From: Actinomadura macrotermitis
GTDB taxonomy: Bacteria; Actinomycetota; Actinomycetes; Streptosporangiales; Streptosporangiaceae
Assembly: GCF_009604375.1 (NCBI RefSeq)
Contig: NZ_WEGH01000001.1
Location: 1,674,001 to 1,738,000 of the forward strand
Direction: 5' to 3'
Length of the DNA: 64,000 bases
Part shown: piece by piece, positions 1-9,503 of the stretch
Position numbering within the stretch: position 1 is the stretch's first letter
How the letters are laid out: each line of letters starts with the position of its first letter
Made by a program: the position numbers and the translations under genes
The notes under the pieces: generated by a model
The model's input: the letters and a program-made list of their open reading frames with translations, nothing else
Told to the model about the DNA's origin: nothing
The model's database searches: none

Positions 1-867
1 CGCGGGCACCTGCACGTCGCCGACCCGGTAGGAGATCAGCGCGGCGCGCCGCTCCTCGGGGCCGAGCGAGGCGGCCGGGGTGAGGTCCACGCCCCGGTCG
101 TACACCGCGACCCGCTGCTGCGGGTTCAGGTCGTCCCACACGATGGTGCGGCGGGACCCGCCGAGCACCGTGGTGCGGATCTTGGTGGGGCTGAGCCAGT
201 TCACGTGCACGTGCGCCATCGACCCGCTGGACAGCCAGATCGTCAGGTACGCCACGCAGGCGTGGCCCGCGTTGATCGGGTCGCTGCCGTGCGCGGCGAC
301 CGCGACCGGCCGCACGTCCTCGGGCAGCACGAAGTCCAGGATGGACAGGTCGTGCGGCGCCAGGTCCCACAGCACGTCCACGTCGGGCTGGACGAGGCCG
401 AGGTTGATGCGGACCGAGTCGACGAACTGCACGTCGCCGATCTCGCCGCCGCGCACCAGCTCGCGGATCTTGCGGACGGCCGGGGTGTAGCAGTAGGTGT
501 GGTCGCACATCAGCACGACCCCGGCGGCGTCGGCCAGCTCCACCAGCTTGGCGCTCTCGTCGCCCGACGGGGTGAGCGGCTTCTCCACCAGCACGTGCTT
601 GCCGGCCTCGATCGCGGCCCGCACCAGGTCGAAGTGCGTCCCGGCGGGCGTCGCGATCGCCACGGCCCGCACCGCCGGGTCGGCCAGGACCTGCTCGTAC
701 GACCCGGTCGCGCGCACCGTGGTGTAGGGGCCGAGGACGCCGCGCGCCCGCTCCTCGTCCAGGTCGCACAGCCACTCCAGCCGCAGCTGCGGGGTGGCCT
801 GGGCGGTCCGGACGAGGTTGGGACCCCAGTATCCGGCGCCTACTACGGCGAGGCCGATCGGCTCCAT
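1..867 (-). CDS. Gfo/Idh/MocA-family NAD(P)-dependent sugar dehydrogenase, 3' end beyond window
   Basis: The first 289 codons are visible and the gene runs off the left edge. The N-terminus has a Rossmann nucleotide-binding loop (GAGYWGPN, about residues 8-15). An EKP motif sits near residue 95, the usual nicotinamide-pocket lysine of this family, and an APHD motif near residue 170. The family oxidises or reduces ring carbons of sugars. With the acetyltransferase at 5928-6527 and the UDP-GlcNAc 2-epimerase at 8433-9503, a UDP-sugar 3-dehydrogenase like WlbA/WbpB is the best guess. The expected partner aminotransferase is not in the window and may lie to the left. The start is an ATG preceded by GGGAG, 23 bp after the stop of the large secreted-protein gene, so the two are probably co-transcribed. 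Family assignment is firm; substrate is inferred. Confidence 0.88.
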   Translation of the reverse strand, partial: MEPIGLAVVGAGYWGPNLVRTAQATPQLRLEWLCDLDEERARGVLGPYTTVRATGSYEQVLADPAVRAVAIATPAGTHFDLVRAAIEAGKHVLVEKPLTPSGDESAKLVELADAAGVVLMCDHTYCYTPAVRKIRELVRGGEIGDVQFVDSVRINLGLVQPDVDVLWDLAPHDLSILDFVLPEDVRPVAVAAHGSDPINAGHACVAYLTIWLSSGSMAHVHVNWLSPTKIRTTVLGGSRRTIVWDDLNPQQRVAVYDRGVDLTPAASLGPEERRAALISYRVGDVQVPA

Positions 868-890
868 GTGCTCCCTCACGGTGTTGGCGG

Positions 891-3800
891 TCACGGGGTC
901 GTGAACATGACGTCGACCCAGTAGTTCGTGGTGCCGCCGGTGGACGGGAAGCCGCCGGCGCCGTAGCGGTAGACGCCGTTCGGTCCGTCCACGCCGCTCT
1001 TCAGCGCGTGCAGCGGCGGGTTGTCGGCCCCGGCGGACCCGAAGCCGCCGGTGGTGGCCGAGTAGTGGCCGTTCGGGGCGGTGTAGGCCACCGTGTAGGT
1101 GAGCCCCGCCGTGACGTCCACCGGCGTGGAGAAGGTCGCCTGCTGCCAGCCGGCCGCGGACTCGCCGCCGAAGGCGACCTGCGCGAGCAGGTTCCCGTCG
1201 GCGTCGTAGAGCTTGCCGACGTGGGTGCCGGTGTTCTGCGAGCCCTTGTAGAAGCGGACGCCGGTGATCTTGCCGTCGCTGTCGGCGCGGAACTTGGTGC
1301 CGACCTCGATGGCCGCGGCGTCGGAGGCGTTCGGCGTCGCCGGGACGGCCTCGTTGCTCCAGATCGTCGACGTGCCCGCCGGGATCTGCGCGGCGGTGGC
1401 GAACGACCAGGTGTAGGGGTTCGCCAGGGTGTTGCCCGCGGTGTCCTTCACGCCCTGCACCTTGGCGGTGTAGGGGGTGTTCCAGTCGAGCGCGCCGGAG
1501 GGGTCGAACGTCGCCGTCCTCGTCGCCGCGTCGTAGGACACCGTGCCGGGGACGGTCACGCCGCCGGGCCCGGTCAGGGTGAAGTCGATCGTGCCCGCCT
1601 GCACGGCCTCGTTGAAGACGACCTTCGGCTTGGCCGCGCGCGGCACGCTCGTGGTGCCCTGCTCGGGTGCGGCGTCGTCGACCACCGGCGGGGTGTCGTC
1701 GCCCGGGTCGGCCGTGGTGAAGACCGGGTCGACCCAGTAGTTCGCGCCGTTGTAGGTCTGGTTCGGGTAGACGGTCGCCGAGCCGTACCGGTAGACGCCG
1801 TTGCCGCCGGTGACCGACTTGGCCGGGGCGTGCAGCGGCGCGTTGTCGAGGGCGCCGTTGAAGTAGTTGCCGTCGGCGGCGTACCGGCCGTTCGGGGCGT
1901 GGTACGAGGCGACGTACTGCGTCCCGGCGGTGAGCTGGACGGGCGCGGAGAACTTCAGCGTCTGCCAGCCGCTCGCGGACTCGTTCGTGAACGTGCCGGT
2001 CGCCAGGCGCGTCTGGTCGCTCGCCCGCCACAGACTGCCGGTGTGGCCACCGGTGTTGCCGGCGCCCTTGTAGAACCGCACGCCCGTCACCCAGCCGGCG
2101 GTGTCGGCGGTGAACTTGACGCCGAGCTCCACCGACGCGGTGTCGGTGTTGGTGGGGTTGGTGGGTGTGGCGTCACTCGGCCACAGCGTGCACGGGCAGG
2201 CGCCCGCGGTGGTGAACGAGGTGGTCGTGGTGGTCGCCATCGTGTTGCCGGCGTTGTCCTTGGCGCCCGACACCCGCACGGTCAGCTTGGTCGCGGCGGG
2301 CAGCGGGCCGGACGGGGTGAACCGCAGCACGCGGCGGCTCGCGTCGAGCGACGCGGTCCCGGCGATCGCGGTCGTGCCGTTCTTGACGGTGACGACGGCG
2401 GAGCCGGGCTGGACGGCCTCGTTGAAGGTGGCCGTCACCGTCGTGTCGACCGGCACGCTGGTGGCGTCGTCGGACGGGCCCACCCCGACGACGCTCGGCG
2501 GCATCACGTCCGGCGGGAGGGTGAACACCACGTCCACCCAGTAGTTCGTCGCGCCCCAGCTCTGGTCGGGGAAGCCGCGCGGGCCGTACTTGTAGATGCC
2601 GTTGCCCGCGGTGCCGGTGTTGGCGAGCGCGTGCAGCGGCGGGTTGTCCACGGCGCTCGCCAAGCCGTTGGCCGTCGAGGAGTACCAGCCCTTGGTCGTG
2701 TGGTACGAGGCGACGTAGGTGGTGTTCGCCGTCACCTGGACGGGCGTGGAGAAGACGACCTCCTGCCAGCCCATCGCCGACTCGTTCTGGAACGTCGCGG
2801 TCGCGATCTGGCCGCGGTCGGCCGACCAGAGCGTGCCGACGTGCGGGCCGTCGTTGTTGCGGCCCTTGTAGAAGCGGATGCCCTTGATGAACCCGGTGGT
2901 GTCGGGGGTGAACCGGACGCCGAGCTCGATCTCCTTCGGGTCGTTGACGCCCTCGACCGCCGGGGCGGTGTCGTCGGTCCACAAGCTGCACGGGCAGACG
3001 CCCGGCGCGGGGGCCGCCTTGGCGGTGCGGAAGGAGTAGGAGTAGGACGCCATGGTGTTGCCCGCGTCGTCCTTGGCGCCGGCGACGGTCACCGTGAGGT
3101 CGGCGTCGTTCGGCAGCGCGGCCGACGGGGTGAAGGTCAGCACGGTCCGGCCGGAGTCGAGCGCGGCGGTGCCCGCGATCGCCGTGGTGCCGTTCTTGAC
3201 GGTGACGACGGGCGTGCCCGCCTGCACCGGCTCGCTGAACGTCACGGCCGGCTTGGTACCGGTCTTGTTGCTGGACGAGCCGGTCAGCGGCGTCGCGTCC
3301 AGGACGATCGGCGCGACCGTGTCCGGCGGCTTGACCGTCGAGAACAGCACGTCCACGTAGTAGTTGCCGCCGCCGTAGGTCGCGTTCGGCACGCCCGAGC
3401 TGCCCGCCCGGTACACGCCGTTGCCGCCGCTGATGCCCGCGTCGGGCGCGGAGAGCGGGCCGTTGGTCAGCCCCGATTTGGCGAAGTAGCCGGGATCGGC
3501 GGCGTAGTGCCCGTTCGGGGCGAAGTAGGAGATCGTGTAGGTGGTGCCGGGCTGGATCTGCACGGCGGTGCCGAACGTGGCCTGCTGCCAGCCGGTCGCG
3601 GTCTCGTTCTGGAACGTCGTCGTGGCGAGCTTGGTGCCGTTGGAGTCCCACAGGTTGCCGGTGTGGGTGCCGGTGTTGCCGGTGCCCTTGTAGAACCGCA
3701 CGCCCGTCACCCAGCCGCCGGTGTTCGTGGTGAACTTCAGCCCGGCCTCGATCGGGGTGGTGTCGCTGTCGGCGGGCTTGGCCGGGACGGTCGAGTCGCC

Positions 3801-5759
3801 GAACAGCCGGCACGGGCAGTTGACGTTGACCGAGACGCCGGTGCCGGGCGTCTCGATGTTGCCGCTGTCGTCGACCGCGCGGGACTTGATCGCGACCGGG
3901 CCGCTGCCCGCCGCGTCCCAGCTGTAGCTCCACGAGCCGCGCCCGGTCGCCGGGTGCCAGGTGGTGCCGCCGTCGGTGGACACCTCCACGCCCGCGACCT
4001 GCCCGCCGGAGTCGGTGGCGGTGCCGGTGACCGTGGTCTTGCCGCCGTTGCCGAGGTTGGTGCCGCCGGCCGGCGAGGTGATGGTGGAGACGGGCTTGAC
4101 GGTGTCGGTGGTCTTGGCGGCGGCGGCCAGGTCGCTCTGCCGGGTGGCGGGCTGCACGCCCATGTCGGCGAACAGGTTGACGGTCGCCTGCCGCATCGCC
4201 GCGTCCGCCGAGGTCGGCGCGTCACCGTTGGCGTCGTGCTCGGGGTCCAGGCCCCACGACCATTGGACCGTGCCCGCGCCGAACACCAGCGCGCCGCTCG
4301 GCGCCTTGTACATCGTCAGGTGGTGGGTGGCGGTGCCGGGCGCCACGTTCGGGCCGTAGCCGACGAGCTTCTCCTGCACGTTCGCCGTCGTGGTGGACAG
4401 CTGGAACAGCCCGGCGGGGCGGGCGCCGTTGTCCAGGTCCTCGTCCCACTCGTAGCCGACGGTCTGGTCGGCCAGCGTCGCGGTCGCGCCGGGCAGCTGG
4501 GACGCCACGCTCGTGCCGCGCCACAGCCGCATCTTGCCGTCCGCCGCCGGGACCTTCAGCGCGACGCCGCAGCAGTTCACCGTGAAGATCGTGCCGGTGA
4601 GGCCGTTCTCGGGACGGCCGCCTTCGGGCGGGTCCATGAACCGCGGGTCGCGCCAGGTGCCGGTCCAGGCCGGCGTCGGGTCGGTCTTGGCGCCCGCCGT
4701 CGTCTCCTTGTAGGTGACGAGCGTGCGGTACGGGGTGCCCGACCCGTCGATCGCGTTCTCCCAGCGGGTCTTCCAGTAGACCTCGTTGCCGCTGAAGAAC
4801 GCCAGGTTCACGCCCGCGTCCCGGGCGGCCTCGACGTTCTCGCGCTCGTTCTTGCTCCAGTACTCGTCGTGCCCGACCGACAGGAACGTCTTGTGGTTCT
4901 TCAGCAGGGCGCCGTTGCCGTCGGCGTCCATGCTGGCCAGGTAGCTGACGTCGTACCCGTTGCCCTCCAGGAAGCGGATCATCGGGTACTCGTTGGCGAA
5001 CACGAAGTCGCGGCCCCACGGGCTGGTGTCGCGGGTGGTGAACGGCCGGTTGTAGCTGACCTTGACCGCGCGGCCCGAGGCGACGGCGCTGTCCCCGTGG
5101 TACAGGCTGTTGCCGCCCCACTGGTTGTAGGCCTGCCAGGTGGAGTCGGAGGTCTTGAACACCATGTCGGAGTGGCTCGCGTCGTTGCGGACGACGAACA
5201 CGATGTGGTTGTCGTCGTTGACGCCGTCGGTGCGGGTGAGGTGCGCGAAGTAGACGCCCGACACCGCGTCGGACGGGATCGCCCAGCTCGCCGACACCGC
5301 CCAGTTGCCGCAGTCGACCAGGCCGGTGGTGTTGTCGGACATGCAGTTCGGCTGGGTCTGCGGCAGGGGCGCCTCGGGGACCAGCGACTTGACCTTCCGG
5401 GCGCCGCTTCCGCCGTAGTAGCCCATCCGGTAGATGTCGATGGAGTACTGGCTCGCCGGAGTATTGATCTTGAACTGCACGGTGGTGCCGACGTTCACGC
5501 TGAACCTCGTGGTGAAGCCCTCGATCGTCTGGCCACCGCCGGAGATCTTGTCCCACTCCGACTTCGGCGCGCCCGGCTTGCTGTTCTCGCAGGCCACCGG
5601 GTTGCCGCCGACGTCGCACGGCCCCGCCGCGCGCGCCTTCGGCGCGAACACCCCGGCCAGGCCGGCCAGCAACAACGTCAGCACGACCAGCAGTCGCGTC
5701 ACGGCCGTTCTCGCGGTCGTTCCTGCACTTGCCCCCGCGCCCGTCCGCATACGCGACAT
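891..5759 (-). CDS. Very large secreted protein: N,N-dimethylformamidase-beta-like domain, Ig-like domains and four DUF4082 modules
   Basis: About 1,622 residues. An Arg-rich N-terminus, a hydrophobic stretch and an Ala-x-Ala site near residue 45 form a Sec/Tat-type signal peptide. Residues about 80-545 resemble the large-subunit-like domain annotated as N,N-dimethylformamidase beta in actinomycetes; an amidase activity cannot be claimed. One Ig-like domain follows (about 555-645). Then come four DUF4082 modules (about 650-805, 925-1080, 1190-1345, 1465-1620) separated by three Big_5-type Ig-like domains. Each DUF4082 repeats GVRFYKG and a Trp-containing GWQ motif. The first two Big_5 units share the run VVTVKNGTTAIAGTA, so the array grew by internal duplication. 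ATG 5759 was chosen over GTG 5768 because it follows a G-rich ribosome site. It lies between two sugar-nucleotide genes, suggesting a role at the cell-surface glycan. Function unknown. Confidence 0.85.
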   Translation of the reverse strand: MSRMRTGAGASAGTTARTAVTRLLVVLTLLLAGLAGVFAPKARAAGPCDVGGNPVACENSKPGAPKSEWDKISGGGQTIEGFTTRFSVNVGTTVQFKINTPASQYSIDIYRMGYYGGSGARKVKSLVPEAPLPQTQPNCMSDNTTGLVDCGNWAVSASWAIPSDAVSGVYFAHLTRTDGVNDDNHIVFVVRNDASHSDMVFKTSDSTWQAYNQWGGNSLYHGDSAVASGRAVKVSYNRPFTTRDTSPWGRDFVFANEYPMIRFLEGNGYDVSYLASMDADGNGALLKNHKTFLSVGHDEYWSKNERENVEAARDAGVNLAFFSGNEVYWKTRWENAIDGSGTPYRTLVTYKETTAGAKTDPTPAWTGTWRDPRFMDPPEGGRPENGLTGTIFTVNCCGVALKVPAADGKMRLWRGTSVASQLPGATATLADQTVGYEWDEDLDNGARPAGLFQLSTTTANVQEKLVGYGPNVAPGTATHHLTMYKAPSGALVFGAGTVQWSWGLDPEHDANGDAPTSADAAMRQATVNLFADMGVQPATRQSDLAAAAKTTDTVKPVSTITSPAGGTNLGNGGKTTVTGTATDSGGQVAGVEVSTDGGTTWHPATGRGSWSYSWDAAGSGPVAIKSRAVDDSGNIETPGTGVSVNVNCPCRLFGDSTVPAKPADSDTTPIEAGLKFTTNTGGWVTGVRFYKGTGNTGTHTGNLWDSNGTKLATTTFQNETATGWQQATFGTAVQIQPGTTYTISYFAPNGHYAADPGYFAKSGLTNGPLSAPDAGISGGNGVYRAGSSGVPNATYGGGNYYVDVLFSTVKPPDTVAPIVLDATPLTGSSSNKTGTKPAVTFSEPVQAGTPVVTVKNGTTAIAGTAALDSGRTVLTFTPSAALPNDADLTVTVAGAKDDAGNTMASYSYSFRTAKAAPAPGVCPCSLWTDDTAPAVEGVNDPKEIELGVRFTPDTTGFIKGIRFYKGRNNDGPHVGTLWSADRGQIATATFQNESAMGWQEVVFSTPVQVTANTTYVASYHTTKGWYSSTANGLASAVDNPPLHALANTGTAGNGIYKYGPRGFPDQSWGATNYWVDVVFTLPPDVMPPSVVGVGPSDDATSVPVDTTVTATFNEAVQPGSAVVTVKNGTTAIAGTASLDASRRVLRFTPSGPLPAATKLTVRVSGAKDNAGNTMATTTTTSFTTAGACPCTLWPSDATPTNPTNTDTASVELGVKFTADTAGWVTGVRFYKGAGNTGGHTGSLWRASDQTRLATGTFTNESASGWQTLKFSAPVQLTAGTQYVASYHAPNGRYAADGNYFNGALDNAPLHAPAKSVTGGNGVYRYGSATVYPNQTYNGANYWVDPVFTTADPGDDTPPVVDDAAPEQGTTSVPRAAKPKVVFNEAVQAGTIDFTLTGPGGVTVPGTVSYDAATRTATFDPSGALDWNTPYTAKVQGVKDTAGNTLANPYTWSFATAAQIPAGTSTIWSNEAVPATPNASDAAAIEVGTKFRADSDGKITGVRFYKGSQNTGTHVGKLYDADGNLLAQVAFGGESAAGWQQATFSTPVDVTAGLTYTVAYTAPNGHYSATTGGFGSAGADNPPLHALKSGVDGPNGVYRYGAGGFPSTGGTTNYWVDVMFTTP

Positions 5760-5927
5760 GGCACCCACCCCCGAGCCCGCGCACAGGCGGGCCGTCTTCG
5801 CACAATAAAAAAGGGAGCCGGACCACTCATCACCCTGTGGTCGAACAGTCAGACCCTAGAGGTGAGGCGGGTCGCAGGTAAATGTTTGGCCAAGTATGGA
5901 CTGCGAGGAGAAAGTGCCAGGTCGCTG
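5760..5927. other. Intergenic region upstream of the secreted-protein gene
   Basis: An AT-richer stretch separates the acetyltransferase stop from the secreted-protein start on the same strand. It contains a short run of six A residues near 5806-5813 and a small hairpin (GCCCGC / GCGGGC, about 5776-5793) in what would be the 5' leader. This could be a terminator or leader structure. No promoter boxes are convincing. Confidence 0.35.
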
Positions 5928-6527
5928 TCAACGGGGCGGGGGTGTCAGGCGTCCGTCCCGCTCGGTGTAGACCTCGCCTGTCCTGGGACAACGCCACTTT
6001 CCGCCGCCCTCGTCGGCCAGCGGCTCCCCCGCCCGGCCGACCCAGCCGATCCGGCGGGCGGGACTGCCGACGACGAGCGCGTGGTCCGGGACGTCCTTGG
6101 TGACGCTCGCGCCCGCGCCGACCAGCGCCCAGCGGCCGATGGTGCGGCCCGCGACGACGACGGCGCGCGCGCCGATCGAGGCGCCCTCGCGGACGGTGAC
6201 GCCGAGCGCCTCCCAGTCGTCGGTGCGCTTCAGCCTCCCGTCGACGTCCACCGAACGCGGGTACAGGTCGTTGGTCAGCACGACGGCGGGGCCGATGAAC
6301 ACCCCGTCCTCCAGCACCGCCGGCTCGTACACCAGCGCGTGGTTCTGCAGCTTGACGTTGTCGCCGATGCGCACGCCCGGCCCGACGTAGGCGCCGCGCC
6401 CCACGATGCAGCCGCGCCCGAGGACGGCGTCCTCGCGCACCTGCGCCAGATGCCAGACCGTGGTGCCCTCGCCGAGGACCGCGCGCGGGTCCACGTCCGC
6501 GCTCGGCTCGACCCTTGCCTGCGTCAT
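5928..6527 (-). CDS. Left-handed beta-helix (hexapeptide repeat) acyltransferase, WbpD/WlbB-like
   Basis: 199 residues. The central part is a run of isoleucine-patch hexapeptide repeats (for example VGRGAYVGPGVRIG, then GASIGARAVVVAGRTIG), the hallmark of the trimeric LbetaH acetyltransferase fold that uses acetyl-CoA. The motif NHALVYEP and the C-terminal DHALVVGSPARRIGWV are typical of the WbpD/WlbB type, which N-acetylates UDP-3-amino sugars in surface-polysaccharide synthesis. ATG 6527 follows AGGAG at good spacing. The longer upstream frame antisense to the glycosyltransferase was rejected. It is divergent from the glycosyltransferase at 6567 with only 39 bp between them, and co-directional with the secreted protein and dehydrogenase. 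Acyltransferase identity is confident; the exact sugar is inferred. Confidence 0.9.
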   Translation of the reverse strand: MTQARVEPSADVDPRAVLGEGTTVWHLAQVREDAVLGRGCIVGRGAYVGPGVRIGDNVKLQNHALVYEPAVLEDGVFIGPAVVLTNDLYPRSVDVDGRLKRTDDWEALGVTVREGASIGARAVVVAGRTIGRWALVGAGASVTKDVPDHALVVGSPARRIGWVGRAGEPLADEGGGKWRCPRTGEVYTERDGRLTPPPR

Positions 6528-6566
6528 GTCATCTCCTGTCGCCGATGATCGGTCATACTCCCCCAT

Positions 6567-7376
6567 GTGCTGAGCATCGTGATCCCCGCGCACAACGAGG
6601 AGCGCGTCATCGGGCGGCTGCTGGACGGCCTGCTGGACGGCGCCGAGCCCGGCGAGTTCGACATCGTCGTCGTCCCGAACGGCTGCACCGACCGGACCGC
6701 GCAGGTCGCGGCGCGCCACCCGGTCCGGCTGGTCGAGGCGCCCGAGGCGTCCAAGGCGATCGCGCTGCGCACCGGCGACGAGGCGGCGCGCGGCCACCCG
6801 CGCTTCTACGTGGACGCCGACGTGGAGCTGCGCGCCGCCGACGTGCGCGCGCTCGCCGCCGCGCTCGCCGAGCCCGGCGTGCTGGCCGTCGCGCCCGGCC
6901 GCCGGCTGGAGACCGCCGGGCGGCCCTGGCGCGTCCGCGCCTACTACCGGGTCTGGTCGCGGCTGCCGGAGGTGCGGCGCGGCCTGTTCGGGCGCGGCGT
7001 GATCGGCGTCGGCGCAGCGGGGCACGAGCGGCTGCGCGCGCTCCCCCAGGTGATCGCCGACGACCTGGCCGCGTCCCAGGCGTTCGCCCCCGGCGAGCGG
7101 CGGATCGTGACGTCCGCGCAGGTCACCGTGCATCCGCCGCGCACCTGGGAGGACCTGCTGAAGCGGCGGGTGCGCGCGGTCGTGGGGACCGGGCAGCTGG
7201 CGGACGCGGCCGACTCGGCCCGCACCGGGCTGCGCGACCTGGCCGTCATGGGCCTGCGCGACCCGCGGCTCGTGCCGTCGCTGGCGGTGTTCGTGGCCGT
7301 CGCGCTGATCTCGCGGCGGCGCGCCCGGACGGCCGATACCGGCCAGTGGCTCCGCGACGACAGCAGCCGCTCCTAG
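6567..7376 (+). CDS. Family 2 glycosyltransferase
   Basis: 269 residues with a GT-A fold N-terminus: IVIPAHNEE at the start, a VVPNGCTDRT segment near residue 35, and a DAD metal/nucleotide motif in YVDADVEL near residue 84. GT2 enzymes of this kind transfer a sugar from a nucleotide donor to a lipid or glycan acceptor at the cytosolic membrane face. It starts at GTG 6567; an in-frame stop just upstream excludes longer starts. There is no Shine-Dalgarno, but CATACT lies seven bases before the GTG, so a leaderless transcript is plausible. It converges on the next glycosyltransferase with stop codons directly abutting (TAGCTA at 7374-7379). Donor and acceptor are unknown. Confidence 0.85.
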   Translation: MLSIVIPAHNEERVIGRLLDGLLDGAEPGEFDIVVVPNGCTDRTAQVAARHPVRLVEAPEASKAIALRTGDEAARGHPRFYVDADVELRAADVRALAAALAEPGVLAVAPGRRLETAGRPWRVRAYYRVWSRLPEVRRGLFGRGVIGVGAAGHERLRALPQVIADDLAASQAFAPGERRIVTSAQVTVHPPRTWEDLLKRRVRAVVGTGQLADAADSARTGLRDLAVMGLRDPRLVPSLAVFVAVALISRRRARTADTGQWLRDDSSRS

Positions 7377-8306
7377 CTACCAACCACTGCGCCACTCCTT
7401 GCGGGCCTGCCACAGGCCGCGCCAGGCGTCGCCCTCGGTCGTCGGGCGGCCCTGGCGCGCGCTCTTCACACGCACGAAGCGGCTGAGCAGCGCGCGGTTG
7501 AACACGCCGAGGAGCAGCAGACCGACGCCGAGCGTGCGCGTCCCGCGCGGGAAGTGGCGGCGGACCAGGGTGGCCTTGCCGGTGAACAGCAGCACCTGCT
7601 TGCGGACGCTGCTGGAGGACGCGCCGCCCTCGTGCCGGAACGCCGCGTCCGCCGTGACGACCGACCGGAAACCCTCCGCCGCCGCGCGCAGGCACAGGTC
7701 GGCGTCCTCGCCGTACATGAAGAAGGCGGTGTCGAAGCCCTCGGTGCGCTCCCACGCCTCCCGCGTCACCAGCATGAACGCGCCGGTCACGATGGGGACG
7801 GCCCGCACGCCGTCCCAGCGGGCCGGCGACTCGGGATCGAAGTGGCGGCTGCCGGGGAACGCCGTGCTGAGCAGCAGCGCGAAGCAGAGCAGCGACCAGG
7901 GCGTGGGGCGCCCCCACCAGGAGCGCGGGTCGTCGGTGCCGTCCTCCCGGACGCACCGGCCGCCGACGATCCCGACACCGTCCCGCACCTGCGCCAGCAG
8001 CGCGTCGATGCTGCCGGGCAGCGGCTGCGCGTCGGGATTGAGGAACAGCAGCCACTTCCCCCGGGCCTCCGCGGCGCCGGTCTGGCAGCCGAACGCGAAC
8101 CCGCCGTTGCAGCCGCTCTCGATCACCCGCGCGTCCGGGGCGGCCTTGCGGGCCAGTTCGGCGGTGTCGTCGCCGGAGTCGTTGTCCACCACGATCAGCT
8201 CTAACGGCACCTTCGGCGCGGCGGCCCGCAGCGCCGCCGCGCACCCCTCGATATGGACCGCGTTCCGGTAGGTGACCACCACGACCGAAACCCCGTCCTC
8301 GGTCAT
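7377..8306 (-). CDS. Family 2 glycosyltransferase, rhamnosyltransferase-like
   Basis: 309 residues. VSVVVVTYRNA at the N-terminus, VVDNDSGDDT, LNPDAQPLPG (DxD-like motif) and the acceptor-side MYGEDADLCLRA match the rhamnosyltransferase-like branch of GT2. Hydrophobic segments near residues 125-145 and 270-285 suggest membrane association. ATG 8306 was preferred over a start nine codons upstream because GGGAG lies just before it. It probably works with the GT2 at 6567-7376, the epimerase and the acetyltransferase on one surface glycan. The sugar transferred cannot be read from sequence. Confidence 0.85.
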   Translation of the reverse strand: MTEDGVSVVVVTYRNAVHIEGCAAALRAAAPKVPLELIVVDNDSGDDTAELARKAAPDARVIESGCNGGFAFGCQTGAAEARGKWLLFLNPDAQPLPGSIDALLAQVRDGVGIVGGRCVREDGTDDPRSWWGRPTPWSLLCFALLLSTAFPGSRHFDPESPARWDGVRAVPIVTGAFMLVTREAWERTEGFDTAFFMYGEDADLCLRAAAEGFRSVVTADAAFRHEGGASSSSVRKQVLLFTGKATLVRRHFPRGTRTLGVGLLLLGVFNRALLSRFVRVKSARQGRPTTEGDAWRGLWQARKEWRSGW

Positions 8307-8432
8307 GGGCTCCCGCTCACCGATGAATTCCACGCCCCGCCCCTCCGCCGTCCCCGCTCAGAGTGCGCCATCATTCCTCCATATCGGTCCGCGCCGCCAC
8401 CGGCCCGGACGAGCTCGACCAAGGGGGAGCCT

Positions 8433-9503
8433 GTGTTCGGTCCGATCGTCCATGCCCTCGGGGCGCGCCCCAACTTCGTCAAGGCGGCGCCGGTGATCGG
8501 CGCGCTGGCGGGGGTGGAGCAGGCGGTGGTGCACACCGGCCAGCACTACGACGAGCGGATGTCGGAGATCTTCTTCCGCGAGCTCGGGCTGCCCGAGCCC
8601 GACGTCAACCTCGGCGTCGGGTCCGGCTCGCACGCGGCGCAGACCGCCGCCCTCATGCCCCGGCTGGAGCAGGAGTTCCTGGCCCGCTCGCCCGGCCTGA
8701 TCGTCGTGTACGGCGACGTGAACTCCACCATCGCCGCCGCGCTCGTCGCCGCCAAGCTGCACATCCCGGTCGCGCACGTCGAGGCGGGCCTGCGCTCGTT
8801 CGACATGACGATGCCCGAGGAGGTCAACCGGCGCCTCACCGACCAGCTGTCGGACCTGTGCTTCGTGACCAGCCCCGAAGCGGTCGGCCACCTGGCCCGC
8901 GAGGGCGTGCCCGTCGACCGGGTGCACTTCGTCGGCAACCCGATGATCGACACGCTGCTGCGCAACCTGGACCGGTTCGACACCGCCGCCGTCCGCGCCG
9001 CCTACGACCTGCCGGAGCGGTACGTGCTGGCGACCATGCACCGCCCGGCCAACGTCGACGACCCCGACGTCGCGGGCGTCCTCGTCCGGCGGCTGCACGA
9101 GGTCGCCGACCTGACCGACCTGGTGATCCCGCTGCACCCGCGCGGGCGCGAGGTGCTGCTGGCCGCCGGGCTCGCCGACCACCCGCGCGTCCGCCCGCTG
9201 GAGCCGCTCGGATACCTGGAGTTCATCGCGGCCGTCCGGGGCGCGGCGGCGACCGTCACCGACTCGGGCGGCCTCCAGGAGGAGACGACGATCCTCGGCG
9301 TCCCCTGCCTGACCGTCCGCCCGAACACCGAGCGGCCCATCACCATCACCCACGGCACCAACCGGCTCGTCACCTTCGACGAGCTCGTCCCGGCCGCCCG
9401 CAAGGCGCTGCAGGCCGACCCGTCCTCCCACCGCACCCCGCCGCTGTGGGACGGCCAGGCCGGCCCCCGCATCGCCCAGGTCATCAAGGAATGGATGCCG
9501 TGA
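8433..9503 (+). CDS. wecB: Non-hydrolysing UDP-N-acetylglucosamine 2-epimerase
   Basis: 356 residues, the normal length for the family. Typical signatures are present: GARPNFVKAAPV at the N-terminus, HTGQHYD, VYGDVNST, HVEAGLRS, MPEEVNRR, TMHRPANVDD, and the C-terminal DSGGLQEET UDP-binding motif. The enzyme interconverts UDP-GlcNAc and UDP-ManNAc (or the related diacetamido-uronic sugar in WbpI-type pathways), giving precursors for cell-wall or capsular glycans. GTG 8433 follows GGGGGAG at ideal distance; the upstream open frame lacks family similarity. The downstream small membrane-protein gene overlaps its stop codon. Confidence 0.93.
   Translation: MFGPIVHALGARPNFVKAAPVIGALAGVEQAVVHTGQHYDERMSEIFFRELGLPEPDVNLGVGSGSHAAQTAALMPRLEQEFLARSPGLIVVYGDVNSTIAAALVAAKLHIPVAHVEAGLRSFDMTMPEEVNRRLTDQLSDLCFVTSPEAVGHLAREGVPVDRVHFVGNPMIDTLLRNLDRFDTAAVRAAYDLPERYVLATMHRPANVDDPDVAGVLVRRLHEVADLTDLVIPLHPRGREVLLAAGLADHPRVRPLEPLGYLEFIAAVRGAAATVTDSGGLQEETTILGVPCLTVRPNTERPITITHGTNRLVTFDELVPAARKALQADPSSHRTPPLWDGQAGPRIAQVIKEWMP

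Noticed and set aside
1008..6548. Very long open frame on the plus strand opposite the secreted-protein gene
   Set aside because: It is antisense to a gene with clear domains. The composition is Arg/Gly/Val-rich as expected of an antisense frame in high-GC DNA, with no protein motif.
5928..7133. 401-codon version of the acetyltransferase
   Set aside because: The upstream half is antisense to the glycosyltransferase at 6567-7376. The real start, with AGGAG, is at 6527.
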